A DNA stretch of 64,000 bases from NCBI RefSeq assembly GCF_041224425.1, contig NZ_JBGFGL010000071.1, positions 62,001-126,000 on the forward strand, in the 5' to 3' direction. Below are positions 7,674-16,724 of the stretch, in pieces. Under the pieces are notes generated by a model, which saw only the letters and a program-made list of their open reading frames with translations, made no database searches and had not been told where the DNA came from. The stretch's first letter is position 1; each line of letters opens with the position of its first letter. A program made the position numbers and the translations under genes. Source of the stretch: Psychroserpens sp041224425 (GTDB lineage Bacteria; Bacteroidota; Bacteroidia; Flavobacteriales; Flavobacteriaceae).

Positions 7674-8498
7674 TTATACTGCAACAGCACCTTTGATATG
7701 TGGATGCGGATTATAATCTACCAAGGTGAAGTCCTCAAACTCGAAATCGAAGATATCCTTAATTTCCGGATTTAAAATCATTTTAGGTAGCGGTCTGATA
7801 TCTCTCGATAGTTGTAATTCCAATTGCTCCAAATGGTTGCTGTAAATGTGGGCATCACCAAAGGTGTGGATAAATTCGCCTGCTTCATAACCGCAAACCT
7901 GTGCCATCATCATGGTAAGTAAGGCATAAGATGCAATATTGAAAGGCACGCCTAAAAAGATGTCAGCACTACGTTGATATAGTTGACAGGAGAGTTTTCC
8001 ATCAGCTACATAAAACTGAAAAAAGGCATGGCATGGAGGAAGTGCTGCTTTTCCATTGGCTACATTGTCACTAAACGATTTAGTGGTATCAGGTAAAACC
8101 GAAGGGTTCCAAGCTGAAACCAACATGCGTCTGCTGTCTGGATTGTTTTTTAAAGTTTGGATGACATCTTTAATTTGATCGATGTCATCAGAATTCCAAT
8201 TGCGCCATTGATGACCGTAAACAGGCCCTAAATTACCTTGTTCATCAGCCCATTCATTCCAAATACGGACTCCGTTTTCTGTTAAGTAATTAATATTGGT
8301 ATCTCCTTTTAAAAACCAAAGTAATTCATAGATAATAGATTTTAAGTGGAGTTTTTTGGTTGTGACCATTGGAAATCCCTCGCTTAAATCAAATCGCATT
8401 TGATAACCAAATACGCTTTTGGTTCCCGTTCCTGTTCGATCTGCTTTAACATTGCCATGTTCTAAAACATGCTTCACTAAATCATGGTATTGCTTCAT
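7674..8498 (-). CDS. thyA: Thymidylate synthase
   Basis: This enzyme converts dUMP to dTMP using methylenetetrahydrofolate and releases dihydrofolate. It has 274 aa, about 10 more than the E. coli enzyme; the extra residues are in a loop just before the active site (DTTKSFSDNVANGKA, 137-151). The nucleophile is C156 in LPPCHAFFQFYV, and DRTGTGT (20-26) binds the phosphate of dUMP. The dihydrofolate it makes would be recycled by the membrane-anchored DHFR nearby. It lies 128 bp after the nucleoside transporter on the same strand. Confidence 0.97.
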   Translation of the reverse strand: MKQYHDLVKHVLEHGNVKADRTGTGTKSVFGYQMRFDLSEGFPMVTTKKLHLKSIIYELLWFLKGDTNINYLTENGVRIWNEWADEQGNLGPVYGHQWRNWNSDDIDQIKDVIQTLKNNPDSRRMLVSAWNPSVLPDTTKSFSDNVANGKAALPPCHAFFQFYVADGKLSCQLYQRSADIFLGVPFNIASYALLTMMMAQVCGYEAGEFIHTFGDAHIYSNHLEQLELQLSRDIRPLPKMILNPEIKDIFDFEFEDFTLVDYNPHPHIKGAVAV

Positions 8499-8626
8499 AT
8501 CGTTTTCCGTTTGACGGTTTCAAATTCTGTCAAGATTCAAGAAATAAAAATAGAAATAAGGCACGAAATGGAAACATTTCCTATGCACATAATATCAAAA
8601 GTTATCAACGTCATGTTGACTACTGG

Positions 8627-10336
8627 TTATCCGATAATCATTCCTGCTATGGTAGCTGAAATCAAAGAGGCCAATGTGCCTCCTATCAAGGCTTTGATGC
8701 CAAATTTGGAAAGTTGTGTGCGTTGTCCGGGAGCTAAAGAACCAATGCCTCCAATTTGGATTCCAATGGAAGCAAAATTAGCAAAGCCACATAGCATGTA
8801 GGTTGCCATGATAACTGACTTTTCGTATTTTAAATGTGTTGCGCTAGCCACGTTTTTTAAGTCAGCCAACTGAATGTATCCAATAAATTCACTAGCCGCT
8901 AATTTAATTCCTAATAATTGACCCATTAGCGCCATGTCTTCTACTGCCACACCAATTAGCCACATTAAAGGAGCAAACACATAGCCTAAAATGAATTCTA
9001 AGGATAAAGCTGTATAATCTGTAGCACTCACAATCCATTCATTTATTCCAGTGTAATGACCTATAATATTAAATCCCCAATTTATCATAGCTATAAAAGC
9101 AACAAAAACCAATAGCATTGCACCAACATTTACAGCAAGTCTTAGTCCTTCAGTAGTTCCGTTAGCTATAGCCTCCAATATGTTTGAGCCTATCTTTTCT
9201 TGAGATACCGAAACATCGGTATTTACATTTTCAGTCTGCGGATATAATATTTTGGATATTACAATGGCACCTGGCGCTGCCATAACAGAAGCTGCTAAGA
9301 GATGTTTGGCATAAAACAATCGCAAGGCTTCATCATCACCACCTAAAAATCCGATGTAAGCTGCAAGTACAGCTCCTGCAACAGTGGCCATACCACCAAT
9401 CATGACAAGCAAGATTTCAGATTTATTCATCTTTTCCAAATACGCCTTAATCAATAAAGGAGCTTCAGTTTGTCCTAAGAAAATATTTCCAGCAACACTT
9501 AAACTTTCAGCACCTGAAATCCCTAGCAGTTTGGTAAGTAACCATCCCATGCCTTTTACCACTTTTTGGATAATACCTAAATAAAAGAGGACAGACGTTA
9601 AGGCTGAGAAGAAAATAATGGTCGGCAACACTTGAAAGGCAAATATAAACCCGAAAGAATCCACATTAAGCATTCCTCCAAACAGGAATTCACTTCCTGC
9701 TCTTGTAAACTCGAGCACTTGTACAAAGAGGCCTCCAATTAACTCAAAGGCTTTTTTAATGAACCCAACTTTTAGAACACCAACTGCTATTAAAAGCTGA
9801 AATACCAGTCCAATTCCTACAGTTTTCCAATTGACTGCTTTTCTGTTACTGCTAAATAGAAAGGCAATTACAATAAGTGTAAGCATGCCCAATGCACCTC
9901 TCCAAAGACTTTGAAATGTAAAACCTTCGCTAGGAATCATGGTGTCGACTTCGACTTTTTCCAATACAATATTAGAGGTGTTTTTAGGACTTTTAAATTT
10001 ATAAGCGACGTTCTTTTCAGTAAACACTAAAGTAGAGTCTGTTAGCTCTTTAATTCTATAATGGCGTATAGTGTCATTTGGTTTGCTATAGTAGAGCATT
10101 AAGACATTATTCTGAAAAGTATAATCACCTGAAGCCGACAAGTCGCCTTTAGCTTTTAAAAAATAGTTGAATTTTCCTTCTTTCAGACTTAAGCTGTCAC
10201 CTTCAGAAATATTAAAGAGTGTTTGCCCATTTTCGTTTTGAATAGCATCAAATTGCCAATTTTTTTCCAGTTCTTGAGTAAAACCTAGGTTTAGACCAAA
10301 AAAAATAGCTGCAATAGCTAAAAAAAGATGCTTCAT
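8627..10336 (-). CDS. CNT-family nucleoside transporter with an N-terminal periplasmic domain
   Basis: The C-terminal 430 residues are a concentrative nucleoside transporter (Na+ or H+ symport): GGMLNVDSFGFIFAFQVLP, FLGQTEAPLLIKAYLEKM and GTTEGLRLAVNVGAMLLVF are typical. The first 140 residues are extra: a signal peptide (1-20, ending LGFTQ), then a hydrophilic, beta-strand-rich segment (21-115) reminiscent of small lipocalin-like domains, then the first transporter helix at about 143. Ordinary CNT proteins are near 400 aa, this one is 569. It starts 13 bp after the bifunctional nuclease gene. Transport function is firm; the role of the N-terminal domain is unknown. Confidence 0.9.
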   Translation of the reverse strand: MKHLFLAIAAIFFGLNLGFTQELEKNWQFDAIQNENGQTLFNISEGDSLSLKEGKFNYFLKAKGDLSASGDYTFQNNVLMLYYSKPNDTIRHYRIKELTDSTLVFTEKNVAYKFKSPKNTSNIVLEKVEVDTMIPSEGFTFQSLWRGALGMLTLIVIAFLFSSNRKAVNWKTVGIGLVFQLLIAVGVLKVGFIKKAFELIGGLFVQVLEFTRAGSEFLFGGMLNVDSFGFIFAFQVLPTIIFFSALTSVLFYLGIIQKVVKGMGWLLTKLLGISGAESLSVAGNIFLGQTEAPLLIKAYLEKMNKSEILLVMIGGMATVAGAVLAAYIGFLGGDDEALRLFYAKHLLAASVMAAPGAIVISKILYPQTENVNTDVSVSQEKIGSNILEAIANGTTEGLRLAVNVGAMLLVFVAFIAMINWGFNIIGHYTGINEWIVSATDYTALSLEFILGYVFAPLMWLIGVAVEDMALMGQLLGIKLAASEFIGYIQLADLKNVASATHLKYEKSVIMATYMLCGFANFASIGIQIGGIGSLAPGQRTQLSKFGIKALIGGTLASLISATIAGMIIG

Positions 10337-10349
10337 TTGAAAAGGGAAT

Positions 10350-10961
10350 TTAACGTTTTGAAATTTCGTCTCTTATTTTTGCTGCTTTTTCATAGTCTTC
10401 ATTCTTTACAGCTTCATCAAGAAGTTTATTGAGATCATTGAGGCTTTTGTCTTTGTAGTTTTCTTGGGAACTACTTTCGATTTCTTCAGCGACCAAATCA
10501 TCAACTAAAATACTATCTTGCTGTTCTTCATCTTCTTTCTTGGGATTGACCTTCAGATAGATGCCAGCTTTATCCAAGATGTTTTTGTAGGTGAATATTG
10601 GTGCTTGAAAACGTAAAGCAAGAGCAATGGCATCACTGGTTCGTGCATCAATGATTTCTTCTATTTTATCGCGTTCGCAAATCAGACTGGAATAAAATAC
10701 GCCATCAACCAATTTGTGGATGATGACTTGTTTTACAACGACATCAAAACGGTCTGCAAAATTCTTAAAGAGATCATGTGTAAGTGGTCTTGGAGGCCTG
10801 ATTTCTTTTTCAAGTGCGATGGCTATGGATTGGGCTTCAAAAGCGCCAATGACGATTGGGAGTTTGCGATCACCATCAACTTCATTTAGAATTAACGCAT
10901 ACGCACCATTTTGGGTTTGGCTATACGAAATTCCTTTTATGTTAAGTTTTACTAAGCTCAT
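10350..10961 (-). CDS. Bifunctional nuclease (DUF151) with C-terminal UVR motif
   Basis: 203 aa in two parts. Residues 1-135 are a bifunctional nuclease domain (BFN/DUF151): YALILNEVDGDRKLPIVIGAFEAQSIA and DARTSDAIALALRF are its marks, shown here in part. After an acidic linker (140-165) the C-terminus carries a UvrB/UvrC-type motif, LNKLLDEAVKNEDYEKAAKI, that mediates protein contact. Family members in plants have DNase/RNase activity; the bacterial role is poorly known. It lies between etfA and the nucleoside transporter on the same strand. Confidence 0.9.
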   Translation of the reverse strand: MSLVKLNIKGISYSQTQNGAYALILNEVDGDRKLPIVIGAFEAQSIAIALEKEIRPPRPLTHDLFKNFADRFDVVVKQVIIHKLVDGVFYSSLICERDKIEEIIDARTSDAIALALRFQAPIFTYKNILDKAGIYLKVNPKKEDEEQQDSILVDDLVAEEIESSSQENYKDKSLNDLNKLLDEAVKNEDYEKAAKIRDEISKR

Positions 10962-11073
10962 AATTTAAAACGCAAAGAACTGTTTAAATGAGGACTTTAC
11001 CAACTGCAAAATGCAGATTTATGTATAAAGAACCAAATGTAAACAGCCCTTTCCTAACACAATTTAATAAAAA

Positions 11074-12036
11074 TTATGCGTTTTGTGCCTTAAAAGCTTT
11101 TAATTTTTCTGTGAGTGCAGGAACAACTTCAAAGGCATCACCTACAACACCATAATCGGCAGCCTTAAAGAAAGGTGCTTCAGGATCTGTATTGATGACA
11201 ACTTTGATTTTTGAGGCATTGATTCCAGCTAAATGTTGGATAGCTCCAGAAATTCCAATAGCAATATAAAGGTTTGATGCTACTGGCTTTCCTGTTTGTC
11301 CAACGTGCTCACTATGCGGTCTCCATCCTAAATCGGATACAGGTTTAGAACAAGCAGTAGCAGCACCTAAAACATCTGCTAACTCTTCAATCATTCCCCA
11401 ATTTTCTGGGCCTTTTAATCCACGTCCACCTGACACTACGATTTCAGCATCAGCAATACTTACCTTATCAGTAGCTCTGTCAACCGATTCAACAGTGACT
11501 CCTGAAGAAGGCACTGAAGGCGAAAAATCTTCCTGTGAAGCATTAGCATCAGATTCTACTAGTCCGAATGCATTTTTTGAAACACCTACAATCTTAACAT
11601 CCGTATCTATTGATGTATTATTAAATGCTTTATTGGTGAAAGCTGTACGTTTAACGGTAAAAGGTGAAGTGCTCGAAGGAGCTTCAACAACATTAGAAGC
11701 ATAACCAGCATCTAAGCCGATAGCTAGTATTGGTGCTAAATACTTACTATTAGCACTGGAACTTAATACTACAACTTTTGAACCTTCTTGCTTTGCAGCT
11801 TGTTCGATAATATTTGCATAAACACTAGCATTGAAAGTGTCGAGATCATTTTGTGACACATTCAAGACTTTTGAAACACCATACTTGCCCAAATCTGAAG
11901 TATTGTTGGCGTTGATGGCAACAGCAGTTACTGAGGTTCCTAATTGATCGGCAACAGCCTTGGCATAAGAAGCCACTTCGAAAGCTGCCTTTTTAAATGA
12001 TCCTTGTTCTGATTCTGTATATACTAAAACTGACAT
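11074..12036 (-). CDS. etfA: Electron transfer flavoprotein, alpha subunit
   Basis: With EtfB this forms the FAD-containing electron transfer flavoprotein that takes electrons from acyl-CoA dehydrogenases and passes them to the quinone pool. It has 320 aa. The C-terminal FAD-binding region is very clear: SGGRGLKGPENWGMIEEL, HSEHVGQTGKPV, YIAIGISGAIQHLAG, and VINTDPEAPFFKAADYGVVG (190-305). It starts 21 bp after etfB, one operon. The next gene downstream is separated by 112 bp. Confidence 0.96.
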   Translation of the reverse strand: MSVLVYTESEQGSFKKAAFEVASYAKAVADQLGTSVTAVAINANNTSDLGKYGVSKVLNVSQNDLDTFNASVYANIIEQAAKQEGSKVVVLSSSANSKYLAPILAIGLDAGYASNVVEAPSSTSPFTVKRTAFTNKAFNNTSIDTDVKIVGVSKNAFGLVESDANASQEDFSPSVPSSGVTVESVDRATDKVSIADAEIVVSGGRGLKGPENWGMIEELADVLGAATACSKPVSDLGWRPHSEHVGQTGKPVASNLYIAIGISGAIQHLAGINASKIKVVINTDPEAPFFKAADYGVVGDAFEVVPALTEKLKAFKAQNA

Positions 12037-12057
12037 GTTTTTTTGTTTTGAGGTTAA

Positions 12058-12804
12058 TTATATGGCTTTGGCTTCATTGTGAAGAAGATTGATTAACTGG
12101 TCTAAATTATCAGCGTCAACCAAGGTTACGTCTCCTTTTGGTGCAGGTTTTTCAAAACTAACCGATGTTGTTTCGGCTGAAGCATTTGAAGGTTCGACAA
12201 CCGATAACGGTTTTTTACGAGCCATCATAATACCACGCATGTTTGGAATTCTTAAGTCACTTTCTTCAACCAGCCCTTTTTGACCAGCAATTACTAATGG
12301 TAATGAAGTGGAAACCTTCTCTTTACCACCATCAATTTCACGCATAGCAGTAGCATTAGAGCCTTCAACTTCAAGGTTGATACAATTAGTAACAAAGTTC
12401 GAATTTGTTAAAGCAGCTAACATGCCAGGAACCATTCCTCCATTGTAATCAATAGATTCACGACCAGCAATCACTAAATCATAGCTACCATTTTTAACCA
12501 CATTGGCTAATTCCTTAGCGACTTGAAATCCATCCTTAGCTTCGGTGTTAACACGAATGGCTTCATCTGCTCCAATGGCTAAAGCTTTACGAAGCGTCGG
12601 TTCGGTTTCAGGTCCACCAACATTAACTACGGTTACGTTAGCACCTTGTTTTTCCTTGAACCACATGGCTCTAGTTAAGCCAAATTCATCATTTGGATTG
12701 ATGACAAACTGCACACCATTAGTGTCAAATTTGGTGTTATCGTCTGTAAAATTAATTTTTGAAGTCGTATCAGGTACGTGACTAATACATACTAATATTT
12801 TCAT
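12058..12804 (-). CDS. etfB: Electron transfer flavoprotein, beta subunit
   Basis: The 248-aa partner of EtfA, binding AMP and the partner dehydrogenase. Family marks are MKILVCISHVPDT at the start, NPNDEFGLTRAMWFKE, and the AMP-binding/signature block VIAGRESIDYNGGMVPGMLA followed by IDGGKEKV. Fatty acid or branched-chain acid oxidation is the likely electron source, but no acyl-CoA dehydrogenase lies in the window. It heads the etfBA operon, with a possible promoter -7 element TATCTTCG on the minus strand at 12845-12852. Confidence 0.96.
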   Translation of the reverse strand: MKILVCISHVPDTTSKINFTDDNTKFDTNGVQFVINPNDEFGLTRAMWFKEKQGANVTVVNVGGPETEPTLRKALAIGADEAIRVNTEAKDGFQVAKELANVVKNGSYDLVIAGRESIDYNGGMVPGMLAALTNSNFVTNCINLEVEGSNATAMREIDGGKEKVSTSLPLVIAGQKGLVEESDLRIPNMRGIMMARKKPLSVVEPSNASAETTSVSFEKPAPKGDVTLVDADNLDQLINLLHNEAKAI

Positions 12805-13080
12805 ATCAAATTATTTATGTTGAATGTATATGTTTTCCAGTGCACGAAGATAAATATAATAATCCGAATTTTACTATGCACGCATAATAAATTTTTGTGA
12901 AAATTTCAGTTTATGAGCAAATCCTTGTGAATTGTTTACAAAATTAACTTCAAACTATTAAATGTTCAATACTTTCATTGAGGTAGTGAAGAACTTGTTT
13001 ATGATTTAATTTTCAAATTTTATTCTATGCTTTTATAAGCAATAATTGTTATTTTTGCTATTCGATTAAAAAAGGAATTC
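12805..13080. other. Divergent intergenic region between etfB and pdhB
   Basis: 276 bp, A+T-rich. It holds the weak minus-strand element TATCTTCG (12845-12852) before etfB, an inverted repeat TATGC-AC-GCATA at 12875-12886, and on the plus strand TATTTTTG at 13050-13057, a perfect TAnnTTTG element 23 bp before pdhB. AAAGGA lies 3 bp before the pdhB ATG. I see no gene or RNA. Confidence 0.5.
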
Positions 13081-14064
13081 ATGAAGACAATTCAATTTAG
13101 AGAAGCAGTAGCCGAAGCCATGAGTGAGGAGATGCGCAGAGATGAAAGTGTGTATCTAATGGGTGAGGAAGTAGCTGAATACAATGGAGCCTACAAAGCT
13201 TCAAAAGGGATGTTAGATGAGTTTGGCCCAAAACGCGTCATTGATACGCCAATTGCCGAATTAGGTTTTGCTGGTGTTGCTATTGGTTCAACCATGACTG
13301 GAAACAGACCTATTGTTGAGTACATGACGTTCAACTTTTCTTTGGTTGGAATTGATCAAATTATAAATAATGCAGCAAAAATCAGACAGATGTCTGGCGG
13401 ACAATTTAAGTGTCCAATTGTTTTTCGTGGGCCAACAGCCTCTGCTGGACAATTGGCTGCAACACATTCTCAAGCTTTTGAAAGTTGGTTTGCCAATACA
13501 CCAGGACTCAAAGTTGTGGTGCCATCAAATCCTTATGATGCCAAAGGGCTTTTAAAGTCAGCTATTCGTGATGACGATCCAGTGATTTTCATGGAAAGTG
13601 AACAAATGTATGGTGACAAAGGAGAAGTGCCTGAAGGAGAATACACGATTCCACTTGGCGTTGCAGATATCAAGCGAGAAGGAACAGATGTGACTATTGT
13701 CTCTTTCGGAAAAATCATCAAAGAAGCCTATGCTGCAGCTGATGAACTGGAAAAAGAAGGTATTTCCTGTGAAATTATCGATTTGAGAACGGTTCGTCCG
13801 ATGGATCGAAAAACAGTCGTGGAATCTGTCAAGAAAACCAACCGATTGGTCGTGTTGGAAGAAGCTTGGCCTTTTGGTAACGTCGCTACTGAAATTACTT
13901 ATCTTGTTCAATCTGAAGCTTTCGATTACCTGGATGCTCCGGTTGTAAAAATCAATACTGCTGATACACCAGCACCATATTCGCCTGTGCTTCTTGAGGA
14001 ATGGTTGCCTAATAAGGAAGATGTAATCAAAGCCGTTAAAAAAGTTATGTACATAAATAAATAA
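13081..14064 (+). CDS. pdhB: Pyruvate dehydrogenase E1 component, beta subunit
   Basis: The beta chain of the thiamine diphosphate-dependent E1 that decarboxylates pyruvate for acetyl-CoA. It has 327 aa, starting MKTIQFREAVAEAMSEEM. Typical blocks are LMGEEVAEYNGAYKASKG, the TPP-binding region DTPIAELGFAGVAIG, QLAATHSQAFESWFANTPGL, and the C-terminal LEEAWPFGNVATEI. The alpha subunit and E2 are not in this window; the gene stands alone with its own promoter and terminator. Branched-chain E1 beta chains are similar, but the KASKGM and EYNGAY motifs favour pyruvate. Confidence 0.92.
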   Translation: MKTIQFREAVAEAMSEEMRRDESVYLMGEEVAEYNGAYKASKGMLDEFGPKRVIDTPIAELGFAGVAIGSTMTGNRPIVEYMTFNFSLVGIDQIINNAAKIRQMSGGQFKCPIVFRGPTASAGQLAATHSQAFESWFANTPGLKVVVPSNPYDAKGLLKSAIRDDDPVIFMESEQMYGDKGEVPEGEYTIPLGVADIKREGTDVTIVSFGKIIKEAYAAADELEKEGISCEIIDLRTVRPMDRKTVVESVKKTNRLVVLEEAWPFGNVATEITYLVQSEAFDYLDAPVVKINTADTPAPYSPVLLEEWLPNKEDVIKAVKKVMYINK

Positions 14065-14109
14065 TGGTTTTTGTTGAGCCATCTAATAATTCGTAATTTT
14101 TTACGTTTT

Positions 14110-14142
14110 AAACTTCATCGGCTTATCCTGATGAAGTTTTTT
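14110..14142 (+). terminator. Terminator of pdhB abutting the next start codon
   Basis: Stem AACTTCATC / GATGAAGTT with a 10-base loop and a T-run that ends about 4 bases before the ATG at 14147. It probably ends pdhB transcripts, so the next gene needs a promoter that overlaps this hairpin. Confidence 0.75.
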
Positions 14143-14146
14143 GCCT

Positions 14147-16657
14147 ATGAATCTTAAACTACTTACATTATTTTTCTTCGTTGGTTTTTCTATTGGATTT
14201 GCCCAAACTAAGGTAAGCGGATACGTGTATGATGAAGCTAATGAACCTATCGCTTTTGCCAATGTTATTTTCAAAGGTTCTACTGAAGGAACCATTACAA
14301 ATGAAAATGGTCGCTTTTATTTAGAGTCTGAAAATACTTGGGATACTGTGGTTATCTCCTTTTTGGGTTACGAGGTTAAGGAAGTCCAATTGGATAAAAA
14401 GGTCAATTACGATTTAAGGTTTGTTTTAAAGGAAGAGGCTTCCTCTCTTGATGAAGTGGTTATTGTTTCTGGGAAGCAATCAAAGAAAGCATCTGAAAAT
14501 CCAGCCATTAGAATTTTAAAGAAAATATGGGAACGTAAGCGTCAAAACGGCTTGAATCAATTCCGTCAGTACGAATACGATAAGTATGAAAAGGTAGAAT
14601 TTGATCTCAACACCATTGATAGTGCCCTTATTAAAAGCAAACTTTTTAGAGGCATGGAATTTGTCTTTGAAGAGGTAGACACATCAAAGGTTACAGGAAA
14701 AACGTATTTGCCTGTGTTCATTAATGAAGCTGTAAGCAAGGTTTATGGTGATAATAATCTGAACAAAGTCAAGGAAGACTTAAGAGGTAATAAGAATTCA
14801 GGTTTTAGTAACAACCAAGTGATCATTGACTTTGTCGATGACCTTTATTCCGACTTTAATATTTATGATAATTACCTGAAATTCTTTGATAAGAGTTTTG
14901 TGAGTCCGTTATCGCGAACAGGTATTCAAACGTATAATTATGTGTTGTCCGATAGCGCCTTTATTGATAATAAATGGTGTTATAATATTATCTATTACCC
15001 TAGACGAAAAAACGAGCTGACCTTTAAAGGTGATTTTTGGGTTAACGATTCTACATATGCCATCAAGGATATAAATCTACAAGCATCTAAAAGCGCCAAC
15101 ATCAACTGGGTTAAGGAAATTTATATTGAACAGGAATATGAAGTTTTGAACGATTCGGTGTTTTTGATTAAACGCGATTACATGTTGTCTGATTTTGCTT
15201 TGAATAAAAAGGAAACATCTCGAGGCATTTATGGTAAGCGAACCACTTTATATGAAAACTATGTTTTCGATCAACCCAAAAATGAAGAGTTCTACGATAC
15301 TAAAGTTTACTACTACGATGAAGATGTTTACAATAGGGATGATCTTTTTTGGGAAGAGAATAGACTAGAGTCTTTAAATAAAGATGAGAAGGGTGTCTAT
15401 AAAATGTTAGACACTCTAAAAACCGTTAAAAAGTTTAAGCGTCTTTACAATTTAGGAAGTATTCTCGCTTCTGGATATATCGAATTTCCAAGTATCAATT
15501 TTGATTACGGACCGATTTTTTCAACCTTCGGTTTTAATGATGTGGAAGGCTTACGATTGCGCACAGGTGGTCGTACCTATTTTGGTCCAAATGACTTATG
15601 GCGATTGGAAGGGTTTTTAGCCTACGGTTTTCGTGACGATAAATTTAAATATGGTATTTCAGGAAAGTGGTTATTGGATAAGAAAAATCGCTTTATCATT
15701 TTTGGTGGGAACCGACGCGATATAGAACAGATTGGAGCCAGCTTAACCAGTTCTACAGATGTGTTGGGACGAAGTTTAGCATCAAGTGCTGTGATTACGG
15801 CAGGCACGAATGATAAGTTAACCAATATCAATTTAACAACACTCGGTTTTGAGCTGGAACCTGTTCGAAATTTAGGCTTTCGAATGGATGCTAGTTATAG
15901 AACCCTAGAGTCTGCTTCACCAACGTTCAGCTTAGATTACAATGACCCTTCAGCTCCAAATGGTGTGTCTTCAGAAATCAAACAGTTTGAAACACGCTTT
16001 TCGGTCACCTATACCCCAAAACGGGAAATGACTGGGTTTGGAGTGGAGCGTAAAGAAAAGAACGATGATTTTGCAAGGGTTTTTGCTCAAATAAGTCAAG
16101 GACTAGATGGGGTTATGAATAGTGATTTTCAATATACCAAGTTGCAGTTCTCTTATATTCAACCATGGCAAGTTGGAGGTTTCGGACGCTTAATGACCAC
16201 ACTTGAAGCTGGAAAAACTTTTGGAGAAGTACCACTCGGATTGTTAAGTGTTGTACCTGGAAACCAAACTTATTTTTCTATCTACAGTACCTTTCCTCAA
16301 TTAGATTTTTATGAGTTTGTTACCGATACGTATACTTCGATGCATTTGGAACATAATTTTAATGGTCGTTTGTTTTCTAGAATTCCTTTTTTGAAAAAAT
16401 ACAATTTAAGATTTATCTTAGGATTGCGAGGTGTTTGGGGTGAATTGTCTGATGAAAACATTGCTTTGAATACCACAGGAAATCCGGTTGAAATTCCTCT
16501 AGTGGCACCAAATAATCGAATATATTACGAATACAGTTTTGGTGTGGCTAATATCTTCAAGATTCTTAGAATCGATTTTAATTTCAGAGGAAACTACTTA
16601 GATCGACCAGATGCTAGACGTTTTGGTGTGACTGGAAGTTTCGGGTTTTATTTCTAA
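14147..16657 (+). CDS. DUF5686 outer-membrane protein with carboxypeptidase-like regulatory domain
   Basis: 836 aa, exported (signal peptide 1-20, ending IGFAQ). Residues 22-105 form a carboxypeptidase-D regulatory-like beta-sandwich (KVSGYVYDEANEPIAFANV, TNENGRFYL) that precedes many Bacteroidetes outer-membrane proteins. The rest is the DUF5686 region, ending in beta strands and a terminal aromatic FGFYF, as expected for an outer-membrane barrel. A TTG at 14141 lies in frame, but it is inside the terminator tail; ATG 14147 starts MNLKLLTLFFF. No plug domain of TonB receptors is seen. Function unknown; barrel is inferred. Confidence 0.85.
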   Translation: MNLKLLTLFFFVGFSIGFAQTKVSGYVYDEANEPIAFANVIFKGSTEGTITNENGRFYLESENTWDTVVISFLGYEVKEVQLDKKVNYDLRFVLKEEASSLDEVVIVSGKQSKKASENPAIRILKKIWERKRQNGLNQFRQYEYDKYEKVEFDLNTIDSALIKSKLFRGMEFVFEEVDTSKVTGKTYLPVFINEAVSKVYGDNNLNKVKEDLRGNKNSGFSNNQVIIDFVDDLYSDFNIYDNYLKFFDKSFVSPLSRTGIQTYNYVLSDSAFIDNKWCYNIIYYPRRKNELTFKGDFWVNDSTYAIKDINLQASKSANINWVKEIYIEQEYEVLNDSVFLIKRDYMLSDFALNKKETSRGIYGKRTTLYENYVFDQPKNEEFYDTKVYYYDEDVYNRDDLFWEENRLESLNKDEKGVYKMLDTLKTVKKFKRLYNLGSILASGYIEFPSINFDYGPIFSTFGFNDVEGLRLRTGGRTYFGPNDLWRLEGFLAYGFRDDKFKYGISGKWLLDKKNRFIIFGGNRRDIEQIGASLTSSTDVLGRSLASSAVITAGTNDKLTNINLTTLGFELEPVRNLGFRMDASYRTLESASPTFSLDYNDPSAPNGVSSEIKQFETRFSVTYTPKREMTGFGVERKEKNDDFARVFAQISQGLDGVMNSDFQYTKLQFSYIQPWQVGGFGRLMTTLEAGKTFGEVPLGLLSVVPGNQTYFSIYSTFPQLDFYEFVTDTYTSMHLEHNFNGRLFSRIPFLKKYNLRFILGLRGVWGELSDENIALNTTGNPVEIPLVAPNNRIYYEYSFGVANIFKILRIDFNFRGNYLDRPDARRFGVTGSFGFYF

Positions 16658-16674
16658 TTCACTACGTTTTATAA

Positions 16675-16705
16675 TTGTCTAAACCAAAGGCTTGACGTAT
16701 CTTTG
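16675..16705 (+). promoter_or_regulatory. Bacteroidetes-type promoter of ppa
   Basis: TTG at 16675-16677, 20-bp spacer, then TATCTTTG at 16698-16705, a perfect -7 element. The ATG of ppa is 19 bp downstream. Confidence 0.8.
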
Positions 16706-16724
16706 CACTCCAAAAAAATACAAT

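Noticed and set aside
8484..8801. 105-codon plus-strand frame overlapping the nucleoside transporter
   Set aside because: Lies mostly antisense to conserved transporter helices; no motif.
12875..12886. TATGC-AC-GCATA dyad before etfB as an operator
   Set aside because: Only five-base arms in an A+T-rich gap; too short to support more than a mention.
13558..14082. 174-codon frame on the minus strand
   Set aside because: Shadow of pdhB, rich in Phe/Ser with no recognisable motif.
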